In this document: positions 33,563 to 43,740 of the stretch, in pieces
Position numbering within the stretch: the first letter of the stretch is position 1
Layout of the letters: the number at the start of each line of letters is the position of its first letter
NCBI GenBank assembly: GCA_030998225.1
Contig: JAPYXD010000171.1
Location: 1,178,001-1,242,000, forward strand
DNA length: 64,000 bases
DNA from: Diplolepis rosae
Lineage: Eukaryota > Arthropoda > Insecta > Hymenoptera > Diplolepididae
Direction: 5' to 3'
Position numbers and translations under genes: made by a program
Notes under the pieces: generated by a model
The model's database searches: none
Told to the model about the DNA's origin: nothing
The model's input: the letters and a program-made list of their open reading frames with translations, nothing else

Positions 33563-34090
33563 CTTCAAACCTTCGTTCGTCAACCACCATTCGTCAGTCA
33601 ATATCCGTCGTCAGTCAGTATCCGTCGTCAGTCAGTATCCGTCCTCAGTCCAATTGTTGAGTAGAGACATTATAACAAAATATCTAAGACACTCCAAGTT
33701 TGTTAACGTACCAGAGTGTACTACTAGTGAAATCAGTGCACATCTGGATTATCAGTGAGGATTTGGAATATCGGTGGTTACAGATTGGATCTCAGCAGCC
33801 TCCGATTAAAACCGTCGGCCATTGTGGATCTCTAGTTAAATTTTGAAATATACCATCAACCAGTAAGTGGTCTAATCATTTGTCCCAGAAGAAATTTCTA
33901 ATAATCTACTCTCTCGCTCACTCTCTCTCTTTCTCTCTATCTCACTCAATATTTGTACTCAGATTTTAAAAGGTTTTGTAATAAAAGGTTGATAATTTTC
34001 AAATTTATTGAGTGGTTATTTGTTGTTGGCTTCCCTCACCCAGTTTCGGTTTAGAAATCCTCTGGATTTCCTTACCGTTTTAAACGAGGA
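33557..34090 (+). other. transcript head or LTR R-U5-like region
   Basis: Downstream of the initiator lie four copies of an ATCCGTCGTCAGTCAG-like unit (33600-33650), a splice-donor-like CAGTAAGTGG (about 33860) and a CT-rich run (33903-33947). There is also AATAAAAG (about 33980) and TTGGCTTCCCTCACCC (about 34027). If this is an LTR, AATAAA and the TTGG phrase fit the polyA signal and primer-site border. If a host gene, the donor fits a 5' exon. The ORF at 33534-33758 is not recognised. Confidence 0.35.
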
Positions 34091-35690
34091 AAATCCATTA
34101 CGTGCAGTACTTACCGAGAAATTGCAATATATGTTTTTGAAACATTGATTTTAGGTTATTCAAAAAATACCTTTTATATTTCTTTTTTCGTAATAATCAC
34201 GTTGGAATAAAAAATACTTGAGGAATAAAAGCTGTATTTTGACAAGCTCTATCAGCTTATATTTTTTTATTTTGAGTTTTTACAACTTTTTTTTTTACTT
34301 TAATTTTAGAAAGTGGCCAATACCTTTCCCCTTTTTCGAGCGCTCGGCGACTTCTTCTTCCCGTGGGCTCAATTGTTAAATTTCTAATACAATTACATGT
34401 TTGAAATTGTTTACAAGTTAAATTGGAGTTTTTGTAAATGAGATTGGTTTAACGTTTACGATGTTAAAATATGTTCATAAAGAATAGTTGTATATTTTTA
34501 TGAAGATAAAATAGTAAGGTTTGTTAAGTGACTGTTGAAATATGTTGTAATTAATTATAAAATATATTTAAGTACATATCAGGTAAAATTCATACTTTAA
34601 TTTTTTAGAATTGATTCAAACTACGATAAAGAGTGTCTGAATATCTTTTAGTAAATTTTAAACTAGTACTTTACCTTCAGAAATAAATTCTCATAAATTT
34701 ATAAATTGATAAAGTATATTTCTAATTATTAAATCTTTTAGTAATATCCCATTGGTCTTTGTATACATTCTATAAGTTTGAAACGTGAGTTCACATAAAA
34801 AAGGATAGATTCAAATTACAATTCCCTTATTAGCTAATATAATTGTTTTTTTTATTCATAGCATACTAAATAATATTAAAAAATGAAATTAATTTCTTAT
34901 TTAATTCAAGTTTTTTATAAATTCTTATTGTTAAAAAGTTTATTTTCTATGTTGAATAGAATAAGATATTATCTGAATGGAGAATGCACTTTGTATCTAT
35001 TTGTATTTGCATGGATTGGATTGGAATTAAACGACTTGAATTCAGTCAAACACATAAACTAGAATTCGGAATAAAACGAAATTGGTTCGGCTTTCATATG
35101 AAATGAAACACTTTCATGAAAAACGATCATGTTAGCTAACATAAAGCTTCCTACATGCTCAAAACCGAATCGAAGTTACTTACACATATGAATTCAAACT
35201 CGAATAAATTGATTATTCATATTTCTCAAGAGAGCTAGTACAAGTTATATTTTAGTTCTACAGTTCGTAAGTGCATTTTGAAAAAAATATTTTATGAGAA
35301 ATTAATGCTCTAAAATATATTTTAAAACGAAATATCCATAGTACCTACATAATAATAATAGGATGACAAGCTATACAATCCAAATAACATTGAACAAACA
35401 CTGTTTAGAATATCCCATTATCTATGTTAATAAAAGTGATAATTTGCTCTTTCTAACGTCAAAATGAGTTTTAGCTCAAATTTGCCTATCAAATCTGTTA
35501 TTCAAGTATTTAGGAGATTATTAAGTACTTTTACTCATGAATATTGTGTAATTATTATGCAATAAATATTTCTCATCATATCCAAAATTATTTGCACATT
35601 GCTCTTTGAATAATGTGCTGGAACATTGTGTGCACAATGGTGTTGTACTGGCATAATACCGGGTGGAAAACGGCTGGGTACTGGTATTCG
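34091..35690. other. unassigned AT-rich DNA
   Basis: No ORF, repeat or RNA signature was found, apart from poly-T runs near 34170-34300. Confidence 0.45.
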
Positions 35691-36365
35691 TCCGAAATAT
35701 CAATCGGCTGGGAGTTGCACGGTTCTCGGCCGGTTTGTTGCTCGCCTCCTTCGTTGAGGCAGGACCGAATAGGCCACGCTTAAAGGTGGCGCTTAAGTGG
35801 AGCTCTCTTATAAGTTTTTTGATCCAAGACAGTGTTCGCAGAACGTGGACGTAAACGGCCCCTACCATAGATGCTTCGAGCTCATTGTGTCTTCCTCATT
35901 CAACCAACCTATGGCAGTGGAGCGAGGAAGAAGCCATGAGCTGGTAGGGTCTATGGTGGGGGCCATTTACATCCACGTTCTGCGAACACTAATCCAAGAA
36001 CGTGTTTCCTTTATTTCCTTTCCTCTTATTCTTAGTTGATATTTGCAATGGATATTAAAATTTTTATTAATGTTCCAGTTTATAAGAATTTTAAGAAATA
36101 AAAAATGTTTACATATCATTTTTCTATTCGTTAATATGGGGATAATATTGGATTTAAATAATTTTTAATAATCACCAATAACAATAAATATTTTCTAAAA
36201 TTTAGAATAATTAGAATTAAAAATTACTAATGAACAGAATTAAAAATACATATAAGTTGGCTCCACTTAAGCGCCACTTTTGTGCGTGGCCTATTCGGTC
36301 CTGCCTCAACAAAGGAGTCGAGCAACAAATCAGCCGAGAACCGTGATCGTCGATTAAAATTCAAA
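35690..36365. repeat. nested inverted repeats with GC-rich arms
   Basis: The outer left arm (about 35717-35803; GGTTCTCGGCCGGTTTGTTG, GGCAGGACCGAATAGGCCAC) is the inverse of about 36255-36345 (GTGGCCTATTCGGTCCTGCC, CAGCCGAGAACC). Inside it a second pair faces head to head: GTGTTCGCAGAACGTGGACG (35831) against CACGTTCTGCGAACAC (35977), with CCTACCATAGA / TCTATGGTGGGGG nearer the centre. Short ORFs here follow the repeat and are not called. Confidence 0.7.
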
Positions 36366-36756
36366 TCAGATACGATTGGACATTTTGAATCGTATCTCGG
36401 GTACCCATGAATATTTTTCAAGTTTTCTTGGCTTAAATTAAAGGCAAGATTTTAGACTCTATGTCGTATGATTTTCAGATTTTGGGAAAATTTTCCCTAG
36501 GCCATGCTAAAAGTTGAAGTTGAGGTAGAGAATTTGAGAAAATCTTGAATTTATTTTTAACTCCTCATGTGCTGTATTATTTTCAGAAGGTCAATAAAAT
36601 ATTTTTTGAGCATCACTAAACGTGAAATTTTATAAGATTTCCAACTGTATTTATAAAAATGACCTATCTCTTTTTTTTCACCGAGATATCGTGGTTCAAA
36701 GTCAGCAGTGACTTTTAATAGTGCTCACAAGCACCATGTGCACAATTTCCGATGGT

Positions 36757-37139
36757 AGTGTACATACATAAACAGTATACAAATACATTCACACCATTCA
36801 GTTGTAGCCAATCACATTTTCCATCACATATATACTTAAATATATAACTCCACAGATATAAACCTAATAACTAAAACTTATATATAGGACGATACGCTTT
36901 CGTCGAATCACGCACATGCTCGCTTACAATCCTGAGACATAAAATTTGGAAATTTCTTATATAGTGACTGCGAGGGTCATTCAGAACTTGTGGACCAGTG
37001 TCGTGACTAGAGTTCTTGAGCCTCACTCAAGTAAAAATGAATCAACTTTTTCAATAAATTATTCATAAAATATTTTTAAAAACTAATATAATTAATCAAT
37101 TATTATAACTATGATAATTCATATATATATAATATGATT
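36757..37139 (+). repeat. family R, copy B, left part
   Basis: It matches copy A (8112 onward) from ACATAAACAGTATACAAATA through GTAGCCAATCACATT, TTTCGTCGAATCACGC and ATCAACTTTT. The match stops exactly at the Copia target site (TGATT, 37135-37139) and resumes at 41622. Confidence 0.8.
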
Positions 37140-37373
37140 TATTGGAAATATTCAATAGTTTTTGGAAGCGAAATAAAAACACCAGCGATAACAGAGCAAA
37201 CACTTTGTTTATTCTTCAAGAGCCACCAGGAAAAGTGAAGGCAATACACAGAGCATTCTTAAAGCGTAAATACGTACAAATTGTCACGCAGCCGCATTCG
37301 GTGGTACAAGTATATCTAAGCTCGCTAATATAAACAAAGAAAGTAGCGAGGATATAATGCTACAATTTCAACA
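37140..37373 (-). repeat. Copia 3' LTR (234 bp)
   Basis: Minus strand: it starts TGTTGAAATTGTAGCATTAT and ends GAATATTTCCAATA. It differs from the partner LTR by four substitutions and one T in a T-run. Confidence 0.95.
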
Positions 37374-37383
37374 TCCTCCCTGC
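37374..37383 (-). promoter_or_regulatory. Copia polypurine tract
   Basis: Minus strand GCAGGGAGGA directly before the 3' LTR. It is the primer for plus-strand DNA synthesis. Confidence 0.8.
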
Positions 37384-37425
37384 ATAATAACCTCGCAAAA
37401 AAAATGTAACGTAAGAGTGAAATCT

Positions 37426-38082
37426 TTAGAAATCGCAACGCTTTCCTAAGTTCAAGAGTTCACGAATATATAGGAAACGTTGTTTCGGAAAAGCCTTTGT
37501 AAAAATATCGGCCTTCAGTTCTGTAGACGGAATGTATTCGACAGATAGTTCCCCGTTGACAACATTTTGACGAATGAAATGAAACTTTATGTCAATATGT
37601 TTCGTTCTTTTGTGAAATTCGGGATTTTTCGCGCGCTTGATCGCGCTTTGGTTGTCTACGGAAAGAACCGCGGGGGTTCCAGGCTCATATGACAAATCGC
37701 ACAAAATTTTTCGCAGCCAAATCGCTTCTTTCGCAGCTGCCGCTGCTGCCACGTATTCAGCTTCTGTGCTGCTCAAAGTGACGATTTTTTGTCTTTGGCA
37801 ACCCCACGTGATAATCCCCCCGCCCAGGAAGAAACAAAAACCGCTGGTTGAGCGCCGCGTATCGACGTCGCCCGCGTAATCAGAGTCGGAGTATCCCGTC
37901 AAAACAAAGTTATCGCTTCGCACTTCGTACAAAATTCCAAGATCGCGCGTCCCCGATAGATACTTTATGACTCTTTTCACTGCATTCCAATGCGAGTTGT
38001 CGTGTTTTTCCAAATATTTACTAGCGTTGTTTACCGCGTAAGCAATGTCGGGCCGAGTCACTACGGCGAGAAACATGAGAAC
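37426..38082 (-). pseudogene. Copia RNase H and C-terminal RT
   Basis: It continues the polyprotein after a frameshift near 38083. It opens with FLAVVTRPDIAYAVNNASKY, KRVIKYLSGTRDLGILY and TGYSDSDYAGDVDTRRSTSG, then STEAEYVAAAAAAKEAIWLR, VDNQSAIKRAKNP, KHIDIKFHFIRQ and ADIFTKAFPKQRF, the full RNase H set including the Asp and Glu catalytic residues. It ends at TGA (37426-37428), about 50 bp before the polypurine tract. This domain removes the RNA strand during reverse transcription, and within itself it is intact. Confidence 0.92.
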
Positions 38083-38540
38083 CCACGGCTTCGCGGTATG
38101 GAACATCGGTACGCGAATTTTCGTTCACATCGTCATTTCGGCAAAGAATTTGATTCGGATCGGCCGGTACACTCATTACTCCCGCATCGGACATGCCAAA
38201 CTTTTCAATTACCTTACTTGCGTACATTTCTTGGTGAATCAACATTTTCTTATTCATTCTGTCGCGCTCGATTTGAATGCCCACAAAACAACTAGATTCA
38301 CCCAATTTTACTTCGAATGATTCACATAGCGCGTTTTTCACAATGTCTAACACCTTTTTCGATTTTGCTGCGGCGAGTCCATCATCGACAAATAACTCGA
38401 AAATCACTTTTTCGTTATCTATCACGCCACTGAAGAGACACTGATCGCTCGCGCACTGTTTTAGCCCGATTTTTTCGAGCTCACTGGTAAAGCGCTTATT
38501 CCAGCAACGCGCTGCCTGCTTCAGTCCATACCACGACTTC
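38083..38540 (-). pseudogene. Copia reverse transcriptase, C-terminal half
   Basis: After a deletion junction it reads LCQLLKSWYGLKQAARCWNK, IFELFVDDGLAAAKSKKVLD (the VDD catalytic pair) and FVGIQIERDRMNKKMLIHQE, down to DVPYREAVGS, where the frame is lost. YGLKQ and VDDGLAA are diagnostic of Copia RT. The segment just upstream, which normally carries the DVKTAFL Asp, is missing, so reverse transcriptase cannot be active. Confidence 0.9.
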
Positions 38541-39030
38541 AGTAATTGACATAACCTTCGAACATCTCGAGGTCAAATTCCGTGACGAATGCCAAGAAAA
38601 TGTGGAATGTACCATAACGAATGACCGAAGCGAATGTTTCCTGATAATCGACACCTTCGATTTGTCGAAAACCTCTGGCGCAAAGTCTCGCTTTAAATCG
38701 CACGGCGTTGCCTTCCTCGTCGCGGAGTATTGTGAATACCCATTTCGAGTCAATAAGTTTCATGTTGTCTTTCTTCGGTACAAGCTCCGAAGTTGCGTCG
38801 TCTTTGTGCGATTGTAATTCGTCATCAATGGCCCTTTTCCACTGCGCGGATTCGGGGCCACTGAGCGCCTCTTCGTATGTGAGGGGCGTAACTTCTGCCA
38901 CATTCGCCTGAAAAATTTTCCGGGCTGGGATGGCATCTCGATCTCGAAGCTGATAAGGTTCTCGCTTATCGATGACGCGCGCTGACTTCTTGCTTGTTGT
39001 GCCTGTTTCGCCTTGCTCTTCGGCGTCGGC
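38541..39030 (-). pseudogene. Copia reverse transcriptase, N-terminal half
   Basis: It continues in frame after a TGA at 39031-39033 with AEEQGETGTTSKKSARVIDK (linker), VAEVTPLTYEEALSGPESAQ, WKRAIDDELQSHKDDAT, DSKWVFTILRDEEGNAVRFK and RLCARGFRQIEGVDYQETFA. It breaks at EFDLEMF, where roughly 40 codons of the usual sequence (including the first catalytic Asp block) are absent and the frame changes. Confidence 0.9.
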
Positions 39031-39894
39031 TCAAGTGTCGCCATCTTCCTCTCTCTCGTTCTCGTCTTCCGTCTCAATCGCTTCTTTCAAAGGGAAAACA
39101 ATCTCAATGTTTTCGTTTCCACTCGAGCAATCATAGTCGGTGTCTTTCTCGTTGAATATCACATCCCTCGAGACTGACACCTTTTTTGTTGTTTGATCGA
39201 ATAGGCGATAATTGCTCAAGTTTTCTTGATATCCGACGAAAATGAGTTTCTTCGATTTTGGGTCGAATTTCTTCCGAAATTGCTTCGGAATGTGAGCGTA
39301 TGCTGTTGAGCCAAAAATGTGAAGATGGTCGACTTGTGGCTTCTCACCATGCCAAGCTTCGTAGGGGGTTTTCTCCGGATGCGATCTCGATAACGTTCTG
39401 TTTTGTAGATACCCCGCCGTGTTGACTGCTTCGGCCCAAAGCATCGTAGGCAAATCTCTCGCCTTCATCATTGTTCGAGCCGACTCGACGATGGTGCGAT
39501 TCGCCCGCTCCGACTTGCCGTTTTGTTCTGGTGTGTGGGGCGCAGAATGCGACACAGTTATCCCCTTTTTCTTGAAGTACTGGGACAGATCTTCATTGAC
39601 GTATTCTGTTCCGTTGTCCGACCGAAACACTTTTAACGGATGTTCGAATTTCGTTTCCACACTTTTCGCGAACTCGCGGAATTTTTCGGGCACTTGTGCT
39701 TTAGACCGCGCGAAAAGCACGTACCGGTAGCCCGATTCGTCGTCGATAAACGTAATGAAGTATCTCGCTCCGCCCAATGACTCCACGCTCATTGGGCCGC
39801 ACACGTCCGAGTGGAAGGATTCACCGATTTTCCACGTTTTTCGCATTCTCGCCTTTTTGAACGGAAGGCGGTGACTTTTTCCGAACTGACAAGG
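39031..39894 (-). pseudogene. Copia integrase
   Basis: In frame with gag-protease beyond a UAG at 39895-39897: PCQFGKSHRLPFKKAR (end of the zinc-binding region), then FHSDVCGPM (first catalytic Asp), FITFIDDESGYRYVLFARSK, FRSDNGTEYVNEDLSQYFK (second Asp), SHSAPHTPEQNGKSERANRT (Glu), and WAEAVNTAGYLQNRTLSR with the linker to RT. It ends at TGA (39031-39033). The DDE triad and HHCC remnants are in place, so apart from the stop before it this domain looks functional. Confidence 0.93.
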
Positions 39895-41253
39895 CTAACA
39901 GAAAAAATTGTCCGAATCTGTAAACGATGCTCCTGTGATAAATCCTTCGTTTATCATTTTTCTTAGCGTCGCGCTATTCACATGCCCGAATCTCTCGTGC
40001 CACGCGCGTAAGTTGCAAATAGACTCGTTTGTATTGGCCTCTATCGGATCACTATCAGACTTACGCGAAACCACGAAAAACAATCGGTAAATGTCGTTCG
40101 ATTGCTTTGAACCTTCGGCGACGGTTATTCCGTTCTTCAAGATCGACACGCGCTTGTCCGAAAAGTTGACCTCGAAACCTTTTGACACGCTCGCACCAAC
40201 AGAAAACAAATTCTTCCCCAACTGAGGCACGAATAACACGTTTTCGATGGTGCTATACAACCACTCGTTGTTTACATTTTTTCTTATCTTGATAGTCCCC
40301 GAGCCGCGCACGTCACACGCACAGTCATCACCAAGCATTACTTTTTCCCCTGCGCATGGAGAAAATGACTCGAACCACTCGCGTTGAAAGGTGATGTGTC
40401 GGGAAGCACCACTATCAAGCAACCAAACGTCTTTGGCGTCCATCTTGGCGAATGCTTCGGCAGAATCTCGAAGCTCGTTACACCTGCTGCTGGACATCGC
40501 CATAAATGCACAATTTTGGCCTGCGTCCTTTTTCTTCTTCTTTTTCTGAGGACACTGCCACGCGAAATGTCCTTTCTTGTGGCAACTGTAGCACTCCATG
40601 TTCGACTTGTCCTTTATCGGCCCCTTCTTCGGTGCGTTTCTGGTCGATAAAAAAGCTGACACCCCCTCGTCATCGACCGTGATGCGCGATTCTTCTTTTA
40701 TGAGCCTTTCTTGAAGATTCTCGAGCGTCTGTCTTTCAGTATCGACACTGTCCCAGGCTGTTTTTAGAGCGTTGAATCTTGGGGGTAGGCTGGCCAGAAT
40801 TTTCGCCATTATTGCCACGTCGGACATTTTCTCACCAACGTCCGCCAGTTGCGCCGCCATATTCAAAATTCTCAACACGTGTTTGACTACGGTGTCGTTG
40901 GACTCCATCTTGGCTTCGTGGGATCTTTGGGTTAAGATAAGCTTGTTTGAATCCGATTTTTGTTCGTGGATGAGCACTAATTTGTTCCACATTTCGCGAC
41001 TTGATCGACAGGGTAGCACACTTTCTACCTGCGAGGCCTCCATCGCCGATGAAATCAGAAACATTGCTTTCGCGTCGTCTTTGACCCAAATCTTCAAGTG
41101 CTGGGCGTCGATCTCTTCGGGTTTCACTCTGGTGCCCTTCACGACGTCGTCGATCCCGCTGGCTATGAGAACAGCGTTTATTTGGAACTTCAAAACTTGG
41201 AAATTAGTTCCGTTGAACTTTTCCATTCCTTTTGTAGTGAGAATGTCCGCCAT
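39895..41253 (-). pseudogene. Copia gag-protease with start of integrase
   Basis: Starts at ATG 41251-41253, about 135 bp after the 5' LTR, and is open for 452 codons. N-terminal gag (LTTKGMEKFNGTNFQVLKFQ) is followed by the zinc knuckle CYSCHKKGHFAWQC (about residues 221-234), the aspartic protease motif LLDSGASRHIT (about 278-288) and the pre-integrase AWHERFGHVNSATLRK. A UAG (39895-39897) then falls where PCQFGK continues in the same frame, probably a Gln codon changed by one base. Gag and protease could still be made and assembled. A UAG between these domains is not the normal Copia design, in which Gag is made by splicing. Confidence 0.93.
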
Positions 41254-41370
41254 GATTGAACTTTCACTTTTGACTCACTGAAAAACTTTTATTTTTCACA
41301 CTTTCCTTTGCTCGTTTTTATTCGCGCCTCGCGCGCGATTTTCGGAAAATTCGCTTTTCAATCAGGTAAC

Positions 41371-41388
41371 GTACCTGGGCCCATAACC
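41371..41388 (-). promoter_or_regulatory. Copia primer-binding site
   Basis: Minus strand GGTTATGGGCCCAGGTAC starts directly after the 5' LTR. It matches the copia-type site that pairs with an internal part of initiator tRNA-Met. Confidence 0.85.
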
Positions 41389-41621
41389 TATTGGAAATAT
41401 TCAATAGTTTTTGGAAGCGAAATAAAAACACCAGCGATAACAGAGCAAACACTTGTTTATTCTTCAAGAGCCACCAGGAAAAGTGAAGGCAATACACAGA
41501 GCATTCTTACAGCGTAAATACGTACAAATTGTCGCGCAGCCGCATTCGGTGGTACAAGTATATCTAAGCTCGCTAATATAAACAAAGAAAGGAGCGAAGA
41601 TATAATGCTACAATTTCAACA
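41389..41621 (-). repeat. Copia 5' LTR (233 bp)
   Basis: Same ends as the partner LTR at 37140-37373. It drives transcription toward lower coordinates. Confidence 0.95.
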
Positions 41622-41626
41622 TGATT

Positions 41627-42056
41627 ATTAAATTATATTTAGTATACATTTTCATTATAACTACGTATGAAGTTTAATGAAACTCAATTTTCAAATGTAT
41701 ATTAAAAAATTGCATTATTATCAAAAAGTATCTTGCGTAAAAACATTTTGAAAAAAGTTCTTTTATTTTCTGTGTTTTTTGTTTAAATTTTCATGAAATC
41801 AATTTAATTTAAAAAGCTTAAGTAAAAAAGAAAGAAGTAATTATAAATAAATTAAGAAAAAATTATGAATCTATAAAACTTATAGAATCTATATAACTAG
41901 ATTATATGAAACTTAACTTTGATACATTCTTGAACATATAATATATCACAAATATTTACAGTGATACTAAATAACTTCTAACTTGTCCATATGTCCCAAA
42001 TTTGGTCGGAAGTTAGGTAAAATTACTTCACATATCTTATCCGTGTAAGAAAACGA
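41627..42056 (+). repeat. family R, copy B, right part
   Basis: It resumes the copy split by Copia: AACTACGTATGAAGTTTAAT, AAAAAGTATCTTGCG, GTTCTTTTATTTTCTGTG, then the terminal block (inverse of ACATGGACAAGTTAG) ending TTATCCGTGTAAG. The terminal block also occurs at 54345-54480 and 63933-64000. Confidence 0.8.
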
Positions 42057-42383
42057 TTTTAGGTGACAGCGTTGTAAAAAATTAATTTTGCAACCAAATA
42101 AACATATTGTTCAAATTATATGTCAAAAAATGTGTATGTAAAAAATAATTTTAACAATATAAATTTTACAATATAAATTTTATAATAATAACATCAAGTT
42201 AAAACTTTCAGCGGTTAAATACCAGGCACTAAGGAACGTCTTAAAGACTTTGGTTTTCAAACGCACAAACAGCTCAAAATAAACTTTGTATATTTTCAAT
42301 ACTTTGATAATAAATAAATTCAATTCTCAAATTGATATATTAAACTATTAATTATTGCGAGATAAATTAATTAATCTGCGTCT
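42057..42383. other. unassigned AT-rich DNA
   Basis: Poly-A/T-rich sequence between family R and the 82-bp array. No feature seen. Confidence 0.4.
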
Positions 42384-43010
42384 GTACTGGGGCAGTACTA
42401 AACCAGTACCGCGCCAACGCACTGCATAAATCCCTAAGTCGGCTTCTGGCCAGCATTTGGACTTCATACTGGGGAAGTAATAAAGCAGTACGGCACCAAA
42501 GCTCGGCATAAATTCCTAAGTAGGTTTCTAGCCAGCATTTGGACTTCATACTGGGGCAGTACTAAACCAGTACTGCGCCAATGCTCGGCATATATTCCTA
42601 AGTCGGTTTCTAGCCAGCATTTGGACTTCATACTGGGGCAGTACTAAACCAGTACCGCGCCAACGCACGGCATTAATCCTTAATTCGGTTTCTAGCCATC
42701 ATTTGAACTCCATATTGGGTCAATACAAACCAGTACCGCGCCAACGCTCAGCATAAATTCTTAAGTCGGTTTCTAGCCAGCACTTGAACTCCATAGTGGG
42801 GCAGTAATAAACCAGTACCGCGCCAGCGCAATGCATAAATCCCTAAGTCGGCTTCTGGCCAGCATTTGGACTTCACACTGGGGAAGTAATAAAGCAGTAC
42901 GGCACCAAAGCTCGGCATAAATTTCTAAGTAGGTTTCTAGCCAGAATTTGGACTCCATACTGGAGCAGTAATAAACCAGTAGCGTGCCAAACCTCGGCGC
43001 GCTACTAATG
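42384..43010. repeat. tandem array, 82-bp unit, about 7.6 copies
   Basis: TACTGGGGCAGTACTAAACC and close variants start at 42384, 42467, 42549, 42631, 42713, 42794, 42876 and 42958 (steps of 81-83 bp). Each unit also holds GTTTCTAGCCAGCATTTGGA. GC content is higher than in the flanks. The minus ORFs at 42367-42549 and 42773-42958 are readings of the array, not genes. Confidence 0.93.
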
Positions 43011-43402
43011 ATCAGTACTAGTATTGCTCCTCATTTACAACTGGCGCGGTACTATGCCGTTCGTAAGATCTGGCATAAGTCCGACTTTTCCGCTTTTTGT
43101 TTTGTTAAAGATTCGGAAAAAGGCATAGCGGGTTTGCATGTGAAATCGGCTTTAAAACCAAAAATTTTTGCACGCAATTTTGTTCATGTTTGAATTGCGC
43201 GACCACTTTTTTGAATTATTCTGTTCATTAGGTAGCTATCGATGATTAAAACAGAATTTTTGCAGATTTTTGCAAGGTGTGGACGGGGGTAAAAAAAATA
43301 AAAACCGTCAAAATACGCATTCTCCAACATCTTACTATTAAAGCACATTTTATAATAACAGTAGCATTGAGCTTTTACAAATATATACGGTTAATTTATA
43401 GA

Positions 43403-43478
43403 TTTTGATGTTACCGGTATTATAATTTTTGAAAATTATAATACCGGTAACATCAAAATCTATAAATTAATTATCTGG
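43403..43478. repeat. near-perfect hairpin
   Basis: TAATTTATAGATTTTGATGT then TACCGGTATTATAATT is mirrored exactly by AATTATAATACCGGTA and ACATCAAAATCTATAAATTA, with a loop of a few bases. Confidence 0.9.
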
Positions 43479-43673
43479 CCTAAAACCTTAACAACATCTA
43501 CAAATATAGAGAATAGGTAAATTTACCTTCTAAGATTGTCGATTCACGAAAGTGTTTGCAATCACGCCCAATAGAGGTCACTTTAAGTCCTAATTTTCAT
43601 TCAAATAAACATCTAAAACTAATAAGTTAAATATACCGAAAATTATTTGAAATGCTGTAAGCGGTGTTGGCTT

Positions 43674-43740
43674 GGTTCGTTTATCACAGTATGTCCCCGG
43701 AAGGGCATGTATATTCGGAGGTTTGATTCCTCCTGACACA
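43674..43740 (+). tRNA. tRNA-like sequence, probably a pseudogene
   Basis: GTGTTGG and CTGACAC can form a 7-bp acceptor stem with two G-U pairs. GGAGG-TTTGATT-CCTCC is a perfect T-arm with a 7-base loop. TGGCTTGGTTCG approximates box A. The anticodon arm (TGTCC...GGGCA) leaves a loop of the wrong size and no convincing anticodon, and the total is short for a tRNA. It lies inside the foldback element and could be the decayed head of a SINE. Confidence 0.35.

Larger units (their letters stand above)
37140..41621 (-). mobile_element. complete Copia (Ty1) LTR retrotransposon, 4482 bp
   Basis: Two LTRs (37140-37373 and 41389-41621) differ by four substitutions and one 1-bp indel. A 5-bp duplication TGATT lies at 37135-37139 and 41622-41626. 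The primer site (41371-41388, minus GGTTATGGGCCCAGGTAC) fits the half-tRNA-iMet priming known for Drosophila copia. A polypurine tract GCAGGGAGGA (37374-37383, minus) abuts the 3' LTR. The domain order gag, protease, integrase, RT, RNase H is that of Copia. The near-identical LTRs imply a recent insertion, although the polyprotein is broken in at least four places. Confidence 0.97.

Noticed and set aside
37637..40650. Plus-strand ORFs across the Copia element
   Set aside because: Antisense shadows of the minus-strand gag-pol.
42367..42958. Minus ORFs with ETYLGIYAELWCRTALLLPQ
   Set aside because: Readings of the 82-bp tandem array.
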